Shown one piece after another: positions 36,402 through 44,608 of a DNA stretch of 64,000 nt; within the stretch, counting starts at the first letter, position 1, and each line of letters starts with the position of its first letter. Below the pieces are notes generated by a model. That model was not told the DNA's origin and did no database searches. It saw only the letters and a list, made by a program, of their open reading frames with translations. Source of the stretch: Silvibacterium acidisoli (GTDB lineage Bacteria > Acidobacteriota > Terriglobia > Terriglobales > Acidobacteriaceae); NCBI GenBank assembly GCA_022870745.1, contig CP085323.1, positions 2,666,001 to 2,730,000 on the forward strand, written 5' to 3'. A program made the position numbers and the translations under genes.

Positions 36402-37354
36402 ACGCGGATTCCGATCTTCTCTTCGAGGTATTTCTTGCTGATTTCAGCGGACTCTTTCGGTGTGCGATCGATGCCGGGACGTTCTCCGTCGAGCTCGATG
36501 ATGCCCCAGCCGCGGAAGTGGACCTCGTTGAGTGCCTTGAAGATTGCGGGGAAGTCGACGCGGCCTTGTCCCAGCTCGGCGAACTGGTAGCCGCCCTTTG
36601 CGGCAGAGCTTGGTGTTGTGTCCTTGAGGTGCAGGAAGAGCAGGCGGCCTGCGTACTTGTGAATCGCCTTTACGGGATCGCCGCCGCCCTGCACATAGTG
36701 GCCGGTGTCGAGCTCAAGCTTCACGTAGCGCGGGTCGGAGGCTTCGAGGATCGCGTCTACCGCTTCTGGCGGCTGACCGATCGAATCCATGTGATTGTGG
36801 AAGCCCAACTGAATGCCGTAATCGGAGATGCGTTTGCCGACTTCAGTGAGGAATGCGGCCTCGGTCTTGTAATCGGCGGCATTGTAGGTGCGGCCTTTTT
36901 CGAAAGAGCCGACGAGCTGCAGATACTTTCCGCCTGCGGCTTTCAAATACTTTGCGTGCTCGACGTGCGTGGCGATGAGCTTGTCGTGCTCGGAGGGAGA
37001 AAGCGTCGCATTGCCGCTTGAGAATGCTACAAAGGTGAGCTTGTGCTGGGCGAGCAGATCTTTCACCTTTACGGGGTCGGGCATTTCCTTCAGCAGGTTC
37101 GATCTGAGCTGAATGCCGGGATAGCCGACGGCGGAAATGTCTTCAATCGCCTGCTCATCGTGGCCGTCCCAGGTGATGGCCGCATAGCCGATCTTGATAT
37201 TCGATGGTCCGTGATGGATGGGCGTGTCGAAGTAAGCGAGATCCATCGGCGGATAGAGGGGTGGCGGCGCTGCGGCCAGCGCAGTCGATGGGAGCTTGGC
37301 GACGACTCCCGCTGCGGCCAGGCCTAAGAGAAATTCACGGCGTGAGGCGGACAT
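36398..37354 (-). CDS. exported TIM-barrel sugar isomerase/epimerase-like protein, Tat leader
   Basis: A 318-residue protein. ATG 37354 is used because AGGAGG lies 7 nt before it and it begins a twin-arginine leader (SRREFLLGLAAAGVVA, cleaved near STALAAAPP); a longer frame upstream has no such support. The mature part is a xylose-isomerase-like TIM barrel with IKIGYAAITW, YPGIQLRS, GFHNHMD, VKLELDTGHYVQGG and LLFLHLKDTTPSS. Tat export means it folds, probably with its metal, before moving to the periplasm. It overlaps the following TIM-barrel gene by 4 bp. Three TIM barrels in one operon, one exported, suggest compartmented steps. Confidence 0.83.
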   Translation of the reverse strand: MSASRREFLLGLAAAGVVAKLPSTALAAAPPPLYPPMDLAYFDTPIHHGPSNIKIGYAAITWDGHDEQAIEDISAVGYPGIQLRSNLLKEMPDPVKVKDLLAQHKLTFVAFSSGNATLSPSEHDKLIATHVEHAKYLKAAGGKYLQLVGSFEKGRTYNAADYKTEAAFLTEVGKRISDYGIQLGFHNHMDSIGQPPEAVDAILEASDPRYVKLELDTGHYVQGGGDPVKAIHKYAGRLLFLHLKDTTPSSAAKGGYQFAELGQGRVDFPAIFKALNEVHFRGWGIIELDGERPGIDRTPKESAEISKKYLEEKIGIRV

Positions 37355-37489
37355 CAAAGTTCCTCCTGGTTCGGAAGACGGATTCGTGGCCGCAGAGGCC
37401 GCCACGAACGCTAGAAATTTTCGCAGATATAGTTCTATGCCACAACAATCTGCTCTGTCCAGCGCGCCGGTTCGGCGGCTGGATTGAGC

Positions 37490-38626
37490 TTAGCTCTGTA
37501 AGCGGGCCCGGATAAGGATGTTCAGGACAATCATGAGCACGGCGGAGCAGGGGATTACCATGAGCGCTGTGCGCAGGCGCTTCGGGTCACCCCCGGCGAT
37601 TCCGCCGATAACGCGTGAGCTGACGGCGAGGCCCGCCCATCCACAGGTGATGACGAAGCCGAGGGCGGTGCCGGTCATGGCCGGGAAGGCGTCGCCTACG
37701 ATGGCCAGCGTGGTGGGAAATACTGGAGCCATGGCCACGCCTGCGAGACCGACCCAGACAGTGGCCATGAGCGGGCTGCTGGTGCGCAGCATCAGGAATG
37801 TTGTCACCGCCATGGTTACAGATGCGAGCAGCGTCACGGTCACGGCGGGGACGTGGATGAGGATCGGCGAGACGGCGAGGCGCCCGACCAGCAGGCCGAG
37901 AGCGAAGCCGAGCGAGAGGATGGTCAGCGCCTTCGATTCGGGGATGCCCTGCGCGATCAGGTGGCGCGGCAGCCAGTTCCAGACACCGACTTCACAGGTG
38001 ATGTAGAGGAAGAGAAAGAGGCCGAGCATGAGCAGCAGCGGATTCTGCAGCAGGGTGCCGAGGCCTGCCCATTGCACGCTGTGTTCGCCGGTGGGTCCGG
38101 GCATTTTCGTCAGGAACTCAAAGACGAGAGTGAGCACGGTGAAGCCGGCTATGGCGTAGCAGAGCTTGACCCAGTTCTTGCCGAAAACTCTTGCCGTAAT
38201 CAGCGGCGTAACGAGTCCGCCGAGTCCGAAGAAGAGGTTCACCAGGTTCAGCTCTGTGCCGCGATGCGCTCCGCCGAGATCGCTGGCGAGGGCGTTGGCG
38301 CTCGTGATTAAGATGCCTCCACCTACGCCGAGCAGGAAGAGCAGCCCGAGGATGCTCTTGTATCCCGTTGACTTAGGCAGTGCGAAGAGCGCTGCAGAGA
38401 TCAGCGCGAGGCCGAGCACCAGGCCGATCTTTTTGCCTTCGGCATCGAGCAGCGGGCCGACGGCGAGCGAGGCGAGGATGAGGCCGAGAGCTTGTGCAAA
38501 GGCGACGCTGCCGTTCTGGCCGGGTGTGAGCGAGAAGCGGTCCGAGAGGCCGGGCAGAATGCTCCCCAGTGTCGCGGCGATCATTCCATAAACGAAGATG
38601 GCGAGGATTACGGCGAGGATCAGCAC
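37490..38626 (-). CDS. MFS transporter
   Basis: A 378-residue major facilitator permease with about 12 hydrophobic helices. The loop between helices 2 and 3 reads GPLLDAEGKKIGLVLG, a variant of the family's GxxxDxxGR(K/R) motif. It resembles the sugar/fucose-type MFS branch (LGSILPGLSDRF, GGLVTPLITARVF). The GTG start at 38626 is preceded by AAAGG. It lies 25 bp after the Gfo/Idh/MocA gene in the minus-strand operon. It probably imports the sugar or derivative processed by the operon; direction and substrate are inference. Confidence 0.85.
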   Translation of the reverse strand: MLILAVILAIFVYGMIAATLGSILPGLSDRFSLTPGQNGSVAFAQALGLILASLAVGPLLDAEGKKIGLVLGLALISAALFALPKSTGYKSILGLLFLLGVGGGILITSANALASDLGGAHRGTELNLVNLFFGLGGLVTPLITARVFGKNWVKLCYAIAGFTVLTLVFEFLTKMPGPTGEHSVQWAGLGTLLQNPLLLMLGLFLFLYITCEVGVWNWLPRHLIAQGIPESKALTILSLGFALGLLVGRLAVSPILIHVPAVTVTLLASVTMAVTTFLMLRTSSPLMATVWVGLAGVAMAPVFPTTLAIVGDAFPAMTGTALGFVITCGWAGLAVSSRVIGGIAGGDPKRLRTALMVIPCSAVLMIVLNILIRARLQS

Positions 38627-38651
38627 CGGGGAACCTTTCTTGCGACGAACG

Positions 38652-39791
38652 TTATTTTGCTACATCCACCCATGCGCGGGTGCGGTTGCTCTCGGACTCG
38701 GCATGCATGATCTTCATGCCGCGCAGTCCGTCGGCGAACTGCGGATAATCGGCAGGCGCGGAGGGATCGGCGATGGATGCGTAGAAGCGGCGGAAGATCT
38801 GCTTGAAGGTGTCGTCGTAGCCTTCGCTGTGTCCGCCGGGCAGGTCGGCGTAGAGGCTGGCGGCGGGCTTCATGAGGCCGGGGTCTTTGATGTAAATGCT
38901 GTTGGCGGTGTCGCGATGACCGACCCAGAGCTCGTCGGGGCGTTCCTGGCTCCATGCGACGGAGGCCTTCGAGCCGCAGACTTCGATCATGAGGCCGTTC
39001 TTGCGTCCGGCTGCGAGCTGGCTGGCTGCCATGGTTCCGCGCGCGCGGTCGCCCATGTGGAAGATGACGCTCCCGTAGTCTTCGGTGCTGACCGGTGTAT
39101 CAACGCCGGGCGTTGCCGACTGTGTGAAGGTCTGTACGGAGCCTGTCGGGCGCTTGCGTGTCTTGTGGAAGGTCTGCAGATCGCAGCAGAGCGAGCTGAC
39201 ACGCAGTCCGGTGAGGTGTTCGGCGAGGTCGAACCAGTGTGAGCCGATGTCGCCCATGGTGCGCAGTTCGCCTCCCGCGGCTTCTTCAATGCGCCAGTTC
39301 CAGTCGGTGGGAAAGAGCAGCCAATCCTGAAAGTAGCGGCCCTGAACGGCGAGTACGTCGCCGAGGTCTCCGTCTTCGATCATGCGGCGCATCTGCTGCA
39401 CCATCGGGTAGAAGCGCAGATTGTGGCAGATGGCGTTGCGCAGCTTGCGCTCGGCGGCGAGGTCTACGATTTCCTTCGAGGCCTCGACACTCGTTGCCAG
39501 CGGCTTCTCGCAGAGCACGTGCTTGTTGGCGAGCAGCGCATCCTTCGACATCTGGTAGTGCAAGGCATTGGGCGTGCAGACGTGGACGGCGTCGATTTCA
39601 GGATCGGCCAGCAGTTCGTGATAATCGGTGACGGCCTTGGGAACGTCGAAGCCCGAGGCCAGCTTCTGCGCGGCTTCGAGGGTGCGTCCGGCGATGCCGG
39701 CGACTTCTACGTTCGCGGTGCGCCGCAGTCCTTCAAGATGCACGCGGCCCATGAAGCCGGTGCCGAGAATCGCTACTTTGATTTTTTTCAT
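38652..39791 (-). CDS. Gfo/Idh/MocA-family oxidoreductase
   Basis: A 379-residue NAD(P)-dependent dehydrogenase family member. It starts with the Rossmann motif KVAILGTGFMGRVHLEGL, has VHVCTPNALHY, the catalytic-region motif CEKPLATS (EKP intact), and the C-terminal domain motif GGELRTMGDIGSHWFDLAEH, where the His is the usual active-site residue. The ATG at 39791 opens the conserved MKKIKVAIL. It starts 8 bp after the TIM-barrel gene and ends 25 bp before the MFS gene, so the three are co-transcribed. Likely oxidises or reduces a sugar hydroxyl/keto group; partner isomerases are the TIM-barrel products. Confidence 0.87.
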   Translation of the reverse strand: MKKIKVAILGTGFMGRVHLEGLRRTANVEVAGIAGRTLEAAQKLASGFDVPKAVTDYHELLADPEIDAVHVCTPNALHYQMSKDALLANKHVLCEKPLATSVEASKEIVDLAAERKLRNAICHNLRFYPMVQQMRRMIEDGDLGDVLAVQGRYFQDWLLFPTDWNWRIEEAAGGELRTMGDIGSHWFDLAEHLTGLRVSSLCCDLQTFHKTRKRPTGSVQTFTQSATPGVDTPVSTEDYGSVIFHMGDRARGTMAASQLAAGRKNGLMIEVCGSKASVAWSQERPDELWVGHRDTANSIYIKDPGLMKPAASLYADLPGGHSEGYDDTFKQIFRRFYASIADPSAPADYPQFADGLRGMKIMHAESESNRTRAWVDVAK

Positions 39792-39799
39792 ATCTGTCT

Positions 39800-40759
39800 T
39801 TAAACCCACCACGCCGCTGCTGGCTTTTCTTTGATGACGATGCCGTTCAGGAAGTGCGCCGCCTTGGCGAGACCTTCTTCTGGTGACATCAGGCTGTCTT
39901 CGTGTTCGATGGAGAGCGCGCCATCGTAGCCGAACATGCGCAGCGTGGAGACGAACTCCTTCCACCAGCCGGCGTCGTGGCCGTAGCCGCAGGTGCGGAA
40001 GATCCATCCGCGATTCGGCTCGTCGGTGTAGGGCTTGGTGTCGAGCACGCCGGTCTTTGGCAGGTTGGTGGTGTAGATCTGCGTGTCCTTGGCGTGGACG
40101 TGGAAGATCGCGTCGCCCAGCACGCGGACAGCGGCGATGGGATCGATGCTCTGCCAGAACATGTGGCTGGGGTCGTAGTTGCAACCGAGCGACGGGCCGG
40201 CGATGGAACGCAGGCGCAGCAGCGTCTCAGGGCTGTAGGCCAGGAAGCCGGGATGCATCTCGATGGCGATCTTCACGCCGTGGTCGGCGGCGAACTTTGC
40301 GTGCTCGGTCCAGTAGGGCGTGGCGATCTCGTCCCACTGCCACTTGAGGACGTCGAGATATTCAGGCGGCCAGGGGCAGGTGACCCAGTTGGGAGCCTTC
40401 GCGGTCGGCGAGTCGCCGGGGCATCCGGAGAAGTCGACGATGGTGGAGACGCCGAGTTTTTCGGCTAACAGGATCGTCTTGCGGCTGGTTTCGTGCGCCT
40501 TGGCGGCGACTGCCTTGTCTGGGTGCAGCGCGTTGCCGTGGCAGCTGAGGGCGCTGATGCTGAAGCCGTACTTGTCGAGGGTCTTCTGGAACGTATCGAG
40601 CTCGCTCTTGTTATCGAGCATGGAGAGCTTGCAGTGGGCGTCGCCGGGATAATTGCCGGTGCCGAGCTCGACGGTCTGGATACCGAGCGATTGCAGTTTC
40701 TCGAGGACAGCTTCGAGCGATAGCTGCGCAAGCAGCGGGGTGAATACTCCAACGCGCAT
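39800..40759 (-). CDS. sugar phosphate isomerase/epimerase-like TIM-barrel protein
   Basis: A 319-residue xylose-isomerase-like TIM barrel. Motifs include VELGTGNYPGD, ALSCHGNALHP, VSTIVDFSGCPGD, KIAIEMHPGF (metal-ligand Glu), LGCNYDPSHMFWQ (Asp), FHVHAKDT and ALSIEHEDS (late Glu), the order of 2-keto-myo-inositol dehydratase/epimerase-like members. No leader peptide, so cytoplasmic. A GAGGAAA site precedes the ATG. It is followed 8 bp later by the Gfo/Idh/MocA gene. The pairing of these two families is typical of inositol and keto-glycoside pathways. Confidence 0.87.
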   Translation of the reverse strand: MRVGVFTPLLAQLSLEAVLEKLQSLGIQTVELGTGNYPGDAHCKLSMLDNKSELDTFQKTLDKYGFSISALSCHGNALHPDKAVAAKAHETSRKTILLAEKLGVSTIVDFSGCPGDSPTAKAPNWVTCPWPPEYLDVLKWQWDEIATPYWTEHAKFAADHGVKIAIEMHPGFLAYSPETLLRLRSIAGPSLGCNYDPSHMFWQSIDPIAAVRVLGDAIFHVHAKDTQIYTTNLPKTGVLDTKPYTDEPNRGWIFRTCGYGHDAGWWKEFVSTLRMFGYDGALSIEHEDSLMSPEEGLAKAAHFLNGIVIKEKPAAAWWV

Positions 40760-40798
40760 GTTTTCCTCAGTGCCGGTTTGTTGTGGATCAGGTTTCGC

Positions 40799-40884
40799 GA
40801 CAGGCGGATGGGCCTGTCACTCTGCAAAGGAAGATTAAAGCATTTCGCCTGATGCTGTGTAGTCGCAGGATGGCCTGCGACTAC
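40799..40884. repeat. two perfect hairpins between the aldo/keto reductase and TIM-barrel genes
   Basis: Hairpin 1: GACAGGC (40799-40805) and GCCTGTC (40812-40818), loop GGATGG. Hairpin 2: GTAGTCGCAGG (40859-40869) and CCTGCGACTAC (40874-40884), loop ATGG. They lie in a 138-bp gap inside an otherwise tight minus-strand run. They may attenuate transcription between the upstream pair and the TIM-barrel operon, or protect mRNA ends. No T-run follows on the minus strand. Confidence 0.55.
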
Positions 40885-40897
40885 CGGAGAATGAGAT

Positions 40898-41776
40898 TCA
40901 GCGTAGGCTGAAGGGCTTGGGAACCACCGCGCCCAGCTCGGCAAATTCGGCGTCGCTGAGTTCGAACGATGCCGCGCCGACGTTTTCTTCGAGATGTGCT
41001 GCCGAAGATGTTCCGGGGATGGGCAGCATCGCCGGCGAGCGGCGTAAGAGCCATGCCAGCGAAACGACGATGGGCGAAACTCCGCGAGCCCCGGCGATCT
41101 TTTCGACGACTTCGTTGGCCTTGCGATTTTGCGCCAGCGGACTCCACGGCAGGAAGGCGATGCCGTTCGCTTCGCAGTGATCGAGGAGGTAATCCCACTC
41201 GCGGTCGGCGAAGCTGTAGCGGTTCTGCACGGAGACGATGGGCACGATCTTGCGGGCGCGTTCGAGGTGTTCCTGCGTGACGTTTGAGAGTCCGACGAGA
41301 TGAACCTTCCCCTGCTCGCGCATCTTCGCGATGGCTTCCATCGAGGCATCGAAGGAGACGGCCGGATCGGGAACGTGCAACTGGTAGAGCGCGATGCGGT
41401 CGAGTTTCAGCCGCTTCAGGCTGCCTTCGACGGCTTCGGCGAGATGCTTCGGGCTGGCGTTGTGCAGCCATTGGCCGGGGCCTACGCGTGTCCATCCTCC
41501 TTTGGTGGCGATGACTAAGTCTTTGGGATAGGGATGGAGAGCCTCGGCGATGAGATTTTCTGAGACTTCAGGGCCGTAGGAATCGGCCGTGTCGATGAAG
41601 TTGATGCCCAACTCAACAGTGCGGCGAAGTGTGGCGAGAGCAGCCTCGCGGTCGGCGGGAGGTCCCCAGACGCCCTGGCCGGTGATGCGCATGGCTCCGA
41701 AGCCGAGGCGATCGACGGTGACTTCGCCGCCAAGCTGGATCGTTCCAGCGTTGGCGGCTGAGGGATTCGTTGCCAT
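40898..41776 (-). CDS. aldo/keto reductase
   Basis: A 292-residue (alpha/beta)8 NADPH-dependent oxidoreductase. The catalytic residues are visible: Asp and Tyr in FIDTADSYGPEVSE, Lys in VIATKGGW, and the His in LYQLHVPDP; the cofactor-binding end has IPGTSSAAHLEENVGAA. It resembles the AKR branch often found in sugar gene clusters. A GGAGAA site precedes the ATG. It lies 45 bp downstream of the Tat-exported Gfo/Idh/MocA gene and 138 bp upstream of the TIM-barrel operon. Likely reduces or oxidises a sugar carbonyl; substrate unknown. Confidence 0.9.
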   Translation of the reverse strand: MATNPSAANAGTIQLGGEVTVDRLGFGAMRITGQGVWGPPADREAALATLRRTVELGINFIDTADSYGPEVSENLIAEALHPYPKDLVIATKGGWTRVGPGQWLHNASPKHLAEAVEGSLKRLKLDRIALYQLHVPDPAVSFDASMEAIAKMREQGKVHLVGLSNVTQEHLERARKIVPIVSVQNRYSFADREWDYLLDHCEANGIAFLPWSPLAQNRKANEVVEKIAGARGVSPIVVSLAWLLRRSPAMLPIPGTSSAAHLEENVGAASFELSDAEFAELGAVVPKPFSLR

Positions 41777-41821
41777 TTGAATTTTTCTCCGGAGCAGTGA
41801 GGCGGGATGCAGGGTGAAGGT

Positions 41822-43141
41822 CTAGACCTTCACCTCCCAGCCTTTTTCGTATTCGCGATCCCAGTACTTCATCGCTTCAGGATCGTTCTTGATGTGCGCC
41901 GTCTGGGTGTCGATCGAGAGCTGGCGACCGACGAAGTAGGAGATGTTGGTGAGCAGCAGTGACATGACGCTGACCGCTCCGACCTGGATGGGAGAGTTGA
42001 GCTTTTCTCCGGACTTGATGCCGGCGATGAAGTTGGCGAAGTGATCGTCGGTCATCTGGTCGGAGCCGAGCAGATCGTTGGTCGAGGTCTGGTGTCCCGT
42101 CGCGAACTCGTCGGTCTTCTTGCCCTTCCAGTCGTAGACCTCGTAGCCGTCGCGATCGAGGATGACCGAACCCTTCGTGCCGTGGATCACCATGCCGCGT
42201 TCGCGATTGTAGAGACGCATGCCATTGCAGCTGCGGCCCTCCCAGGAGATGGTCTTGCCGGAGTATTGGAAGCTGGTCACCAGCGTGTCGTAGAACTGCC
42301 AGTCGTCCTTGAACTGGTAGCGTCCGCCGGTTGCGTTGACGGACTCGGGATGCTCAACCTGCAGCGCCCAGCGGCAGATGTCGAACTCATGCGTGCCGTT
42401 GTTGAGCGCTTCGCCTGTGCCGAAGCGGCGCAGCCAGTGCCAGTTGTAGGGATGGATATTGTCCTTGTAATCGCTGCGCGGAACCGGTCCCTGCCAGAGA
42501 TCCCAGTCGAGCGTGGCCGGCACAGGCACTGGCTTGCCGATGCCCATGGACTGGCGCGTGTTCACGTACCAGCACTTGGCCATGTAGGTTTCGCCGATGA
42601 GGCCGTCGTGAATCTGCCCGATGATCTTGATGGTGTGCTTCGAGGAGCGCTGCTGGTCGCCCATCTGGATGAGCTTGCCGTGCTTCTGCTGCGCGGCGAC
42701 GATCAGTTCGGCTTCGCGGGGATTGTGGCTGCAGGGTTTTTCGACGTAAACGTTTTTGCCGGCCTTCACGCCGAGCACCGCCATGGGCGTGTGCCAGTGG
42801 TCGGGAGCGGCGATGGTGATGGCGTCTACGTCCTTTGCGGCGAGGATTTCCCGGAAATCCTTCGTAGCGGCGGGCTTATAGCCGAGCACCTGCTCGGTCT
42901 TGTTCACATACTTCTCGCGGATGGTCGTATCGACGTCGCAGACGTGCGTGACGCGGACAGAGGAGCTGTTGGCATGCATACCGGCGAGGTGCGCGTAGGC
43001 GCGGCTGTTAAGACCGATGATCGCGAAGTTCAGCTTGTCGTTTGAGCCCATGATCTGGGCATAGCTTTTGGCCGTGGAACGGATCGCCGCGCTGGCGGCG
43101 GTGACTGCCATGCCGTCCAGGAAGGTACGTCGAGAGATCAT
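41822..43141 (-). CDS. Tat-exported Gfo/Idh/MocA-family oxidoreductase
   Basis: A 439-residue protein starting with a twin-arginine leader (ISRRTFLDGMAVTAASAAIR). The mature part has a Rossmann motif in divergent form (NFAIIGLNSRAYAHLAG), ITIAAPDHWHTPMA, the EKP motif (VYVEKPCSHNP), and the long C-terminal domain seen in GH109-like and glycoside-oxidising members (NWHWLRRFGTGEALNNGTHE, FDICRWAL). Periplasmic members carry a tightly bound cofactor and can oxidise glycosides. GGAGG precedes the ATG by 5 nt. It is the first gene of the minus-strand run, divergent from the ROK repressor. Confidence 0.87.
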   Translation of the reverse strand: MISRRTFLDGMAVTAASAAIRSTAKSYAQIMGSNDKLNFAIIGLNSRAYAHLAGMHANSSSVRVTHVCDVDTTIREKYVNKTEQVLGYKPAATKDFREILAAKDVDAITIAAPDHWHTPMAVLGVKAGKNVYVEKPCSHNPREAELIVAAQQKHGKLIQMGDQQRSSKHTIKIIGQIHDGLIGETYMAKCWYVNTRQSMGIGKPVPVPATLDWDLWQGPVPRSDYKDNIHPYNWHWLRRFGTGEALNNGTHEFDICRWALQVEHPESVNATGGRYQFKDDWQFYDTLVTSFQYSGKTISWEGRSCNGMRLYNRERGMVIHGTKGSVILDRDGYEVYDWKGKKTDEFATGHQTSTNDLLGSDQMTDDHFANFIAGIKSGEKLNSPIQVGAVSVMSLLLTNISYFVGRQLSIDTQTAHIKNDPEAMKYWDREYEKGWEVKV

Positions 43142-43361
43142 ACTGCCTCCACCTTTTGTCCTTCTCCAGTGGGCGAGGATCCGGAACGGTATCCCTTATA
43201 CACGATTTAGTTGCAGGTTGAAACCAACACGCGATACCGTGGCCTTCCCTGCAATCGGCGTGAGCCTCACCACGGGATGCGATACTGTTGCACAAACGCG
43301 AGCGGACGAAAGCCGTTGCAGGCAGGCACAAAACCGCAATTCCGGAGGCAGGTGCTCAACC
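43142..43361. promoter_or_regulatory. divergent control region between the sugar operon and ROK repressor
   Basis: 220 bp holding the promoters of both directions. The half-site GCGATAC occurs at 43231-43237 and 43279-43285, and a related CGGTATC at 43187-43193. The same half-site forms the perfect palindrome ahead of the MFS transporter at 44548-44567. GGAGG (43344-43348) lies 13 nt before the ROK ATG, somewhat far. No gene seen. Confidence 0.5.
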
Positions 43362-44531
43362 ATGCGGCGAGTTGATCTTGCAAATATTGAAACGGCATCG
43401 AATGAGACCACGCGAAATATCAATCGCAACCTGGCGCTGAACCTGATTCGCGCAAGGCAGCCGATTTCGCGTGCCGAACTGGCGCGGCTTTCCGGCCTGC
43501 AGCGCAGCACGGTCTCGCTGATCGTGGAGCAGCTGATTCGCGAGAAGTGGGTTGTTGAGGGAGCGCGGGGCAGATTGCCGCGCGGCCGGCGGCCTACCTT
43601 TCTGAAGCTGAATGAGCTGCGTGCCATCATCGTGGCCGATGTCCACCCGGGCAGCGCGATTCTTGCGCTGGCCGATGTGAGCGGCAACCTGCAGTGGCAG
43701 GAGACGATTGCCCTGTCTCAAGATCCCAAGGCAGGCGTGAAGCAGATTGTCACGGCGATCAAGGCGCTGGTGAAGCGGCATCCCGATCGCATCTTCGAGG
43801 GCATCGGCATTAGCGTGCCCGGCGGTGTGGATGACAAGCAGCAACTGATCTTCGCACCCAACCTGAAGTGGACGAACTTTGACATCCGCAGCGCGCTGGA
43901 GCGGGGAACCGGCCTGCACGTCGAGCTTGAGAATGCCGCGAACACATGCGTGCTGGGAGAGATCTGGTTTGGGCAGACCAGCGGTGTGAGTCACATGGCG
44001 GTGGTCGCCGTGGCGGAGGGCATCGGCGTGGGCGTCATCAGTAATGGACACCTGGTGCGGGGGCTGCATGGCATGGCCGGTGAGTTCGGCCATGTGTCCA
44101 TGGATCCTAACGGTCCGCTCTGCCAGTGCGGCGCTCGCGGCTGCTGGGAGATGTTCGCCTCGAACCGGGCGGCTGAGCGCTACTATCAGAAGGCCAGCAG
44201 GAAGTCCTCGGGACCGTCGTTTGCAGAGATTATGCAACTTACGGACAAGGGCGATGCGCTTGCACAGAAGGCGCTGGAGCAGATGGCGGTTCACCTTGGC
44301 CTTGGCCTGCGCATGATCGTGGCGGCTTATGCGCCGGAGACGATCATGATCAGCGGTGAATTCGCAAAGCAGTGGCATCGCTACGGAACCCTCCTCGAAG
44401 AGTCGCTGCGCGTGCACATTCTTGCCGGTGCGCCGCCACGGCTTATTCCGTCACGCGATGGCGCACTCAGCCGGTTGCGCGGAGGCATAGCACTGGTGTT
44501 ACAGCGCTATTCCTCGCTGTCGCATAAATGA
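43362..44531 (+). CDS. ROK-family transcriptional repressor
   Basis: A 389-residue sugar-sensing regulator. The N-terminus is a winged helix-turn-helix (RNLALNLIRARQPISRAELA, RLSGLQRSTVSLIVEQLI). The sugar-kinase-like body has GIGISVPGGVD, AVVAVAEGIGVGVISNG, GEFGHVSMDP and the zinc motif CQCGARGCWE (Cys254, Cys256, Cys261), all typical of NagC/Mlc/XylR-type ROK repressors. Such proteins release DNA when a sugar or sugar phosphate binds. ATG 43362 is chosen since the HTH follows soon after. It lies between two divergent sets of sugar genes and is the prime candidate to control them. Confidence 0.92.
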   Translation: MRRVDLANIETASNETTRNINRNLALNLIRARQPISRAELARLSGLQRSTVSLIVEQLIREKWVVEGARGRLPRGRRPTFLKLNELRAIIVADVHPGSAILALADVSGNLQWQETIALSQDPKAGVKQIVTAIKALVKRHPDRIFEGIGISVPGGVDDKQQLIFAPNLKWTNFDIRSALERGTGLHVELENAANTCVLGEIWFGQTSGVSHMAVVAVAEGIGVGVISNGHLVRGLHGMAGEFGHVSMDPNGPLCQCGARGCWEMFASNRAAERYYQKASRKSSGPSFAEIMQLTDKGDALAQKALEQMAVHLGLGLRMIVAAYAPETIMISGEFAKQWHRYGTLLEESLRVHILAGAPPRLIPSRDGALSRLRGGIALVLQRYSSLSHK

Positions 44532-44547
44532 TGGATTGAAGCCAACC

Positions 44548-44567
44548 GTGTATCGCACGCGATACAC
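44548..44567. promoter_or_regulatory. 20-bp perfect palindromic operator before the MFS transporter
   Basis: GTGTATCGCACGCGATACAC: arms GTGTATCG and CGATACAC around CACG. It is 16 bp after the ROK stop and 41 bp before the MFS start. It looks like a repressor operator, probably for the adjacent ROK protein or a LacI-type regulator. Confidence 0.72.
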
Positions 44568-44608
44568 TGCGGTTCTCACAACTTCCGCAGGAATCAGGAG
44601 CGTCAGGC

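Noticed and set aside
39883-41514. Arg/Ser-rich plus-strand frames opposite the TIM-barrel and aldo/keto reductase genes
   Set aside because: Antisense shadows of GC-rich genes on the minus strand; no ribosome-binding sites and low-complexity products.
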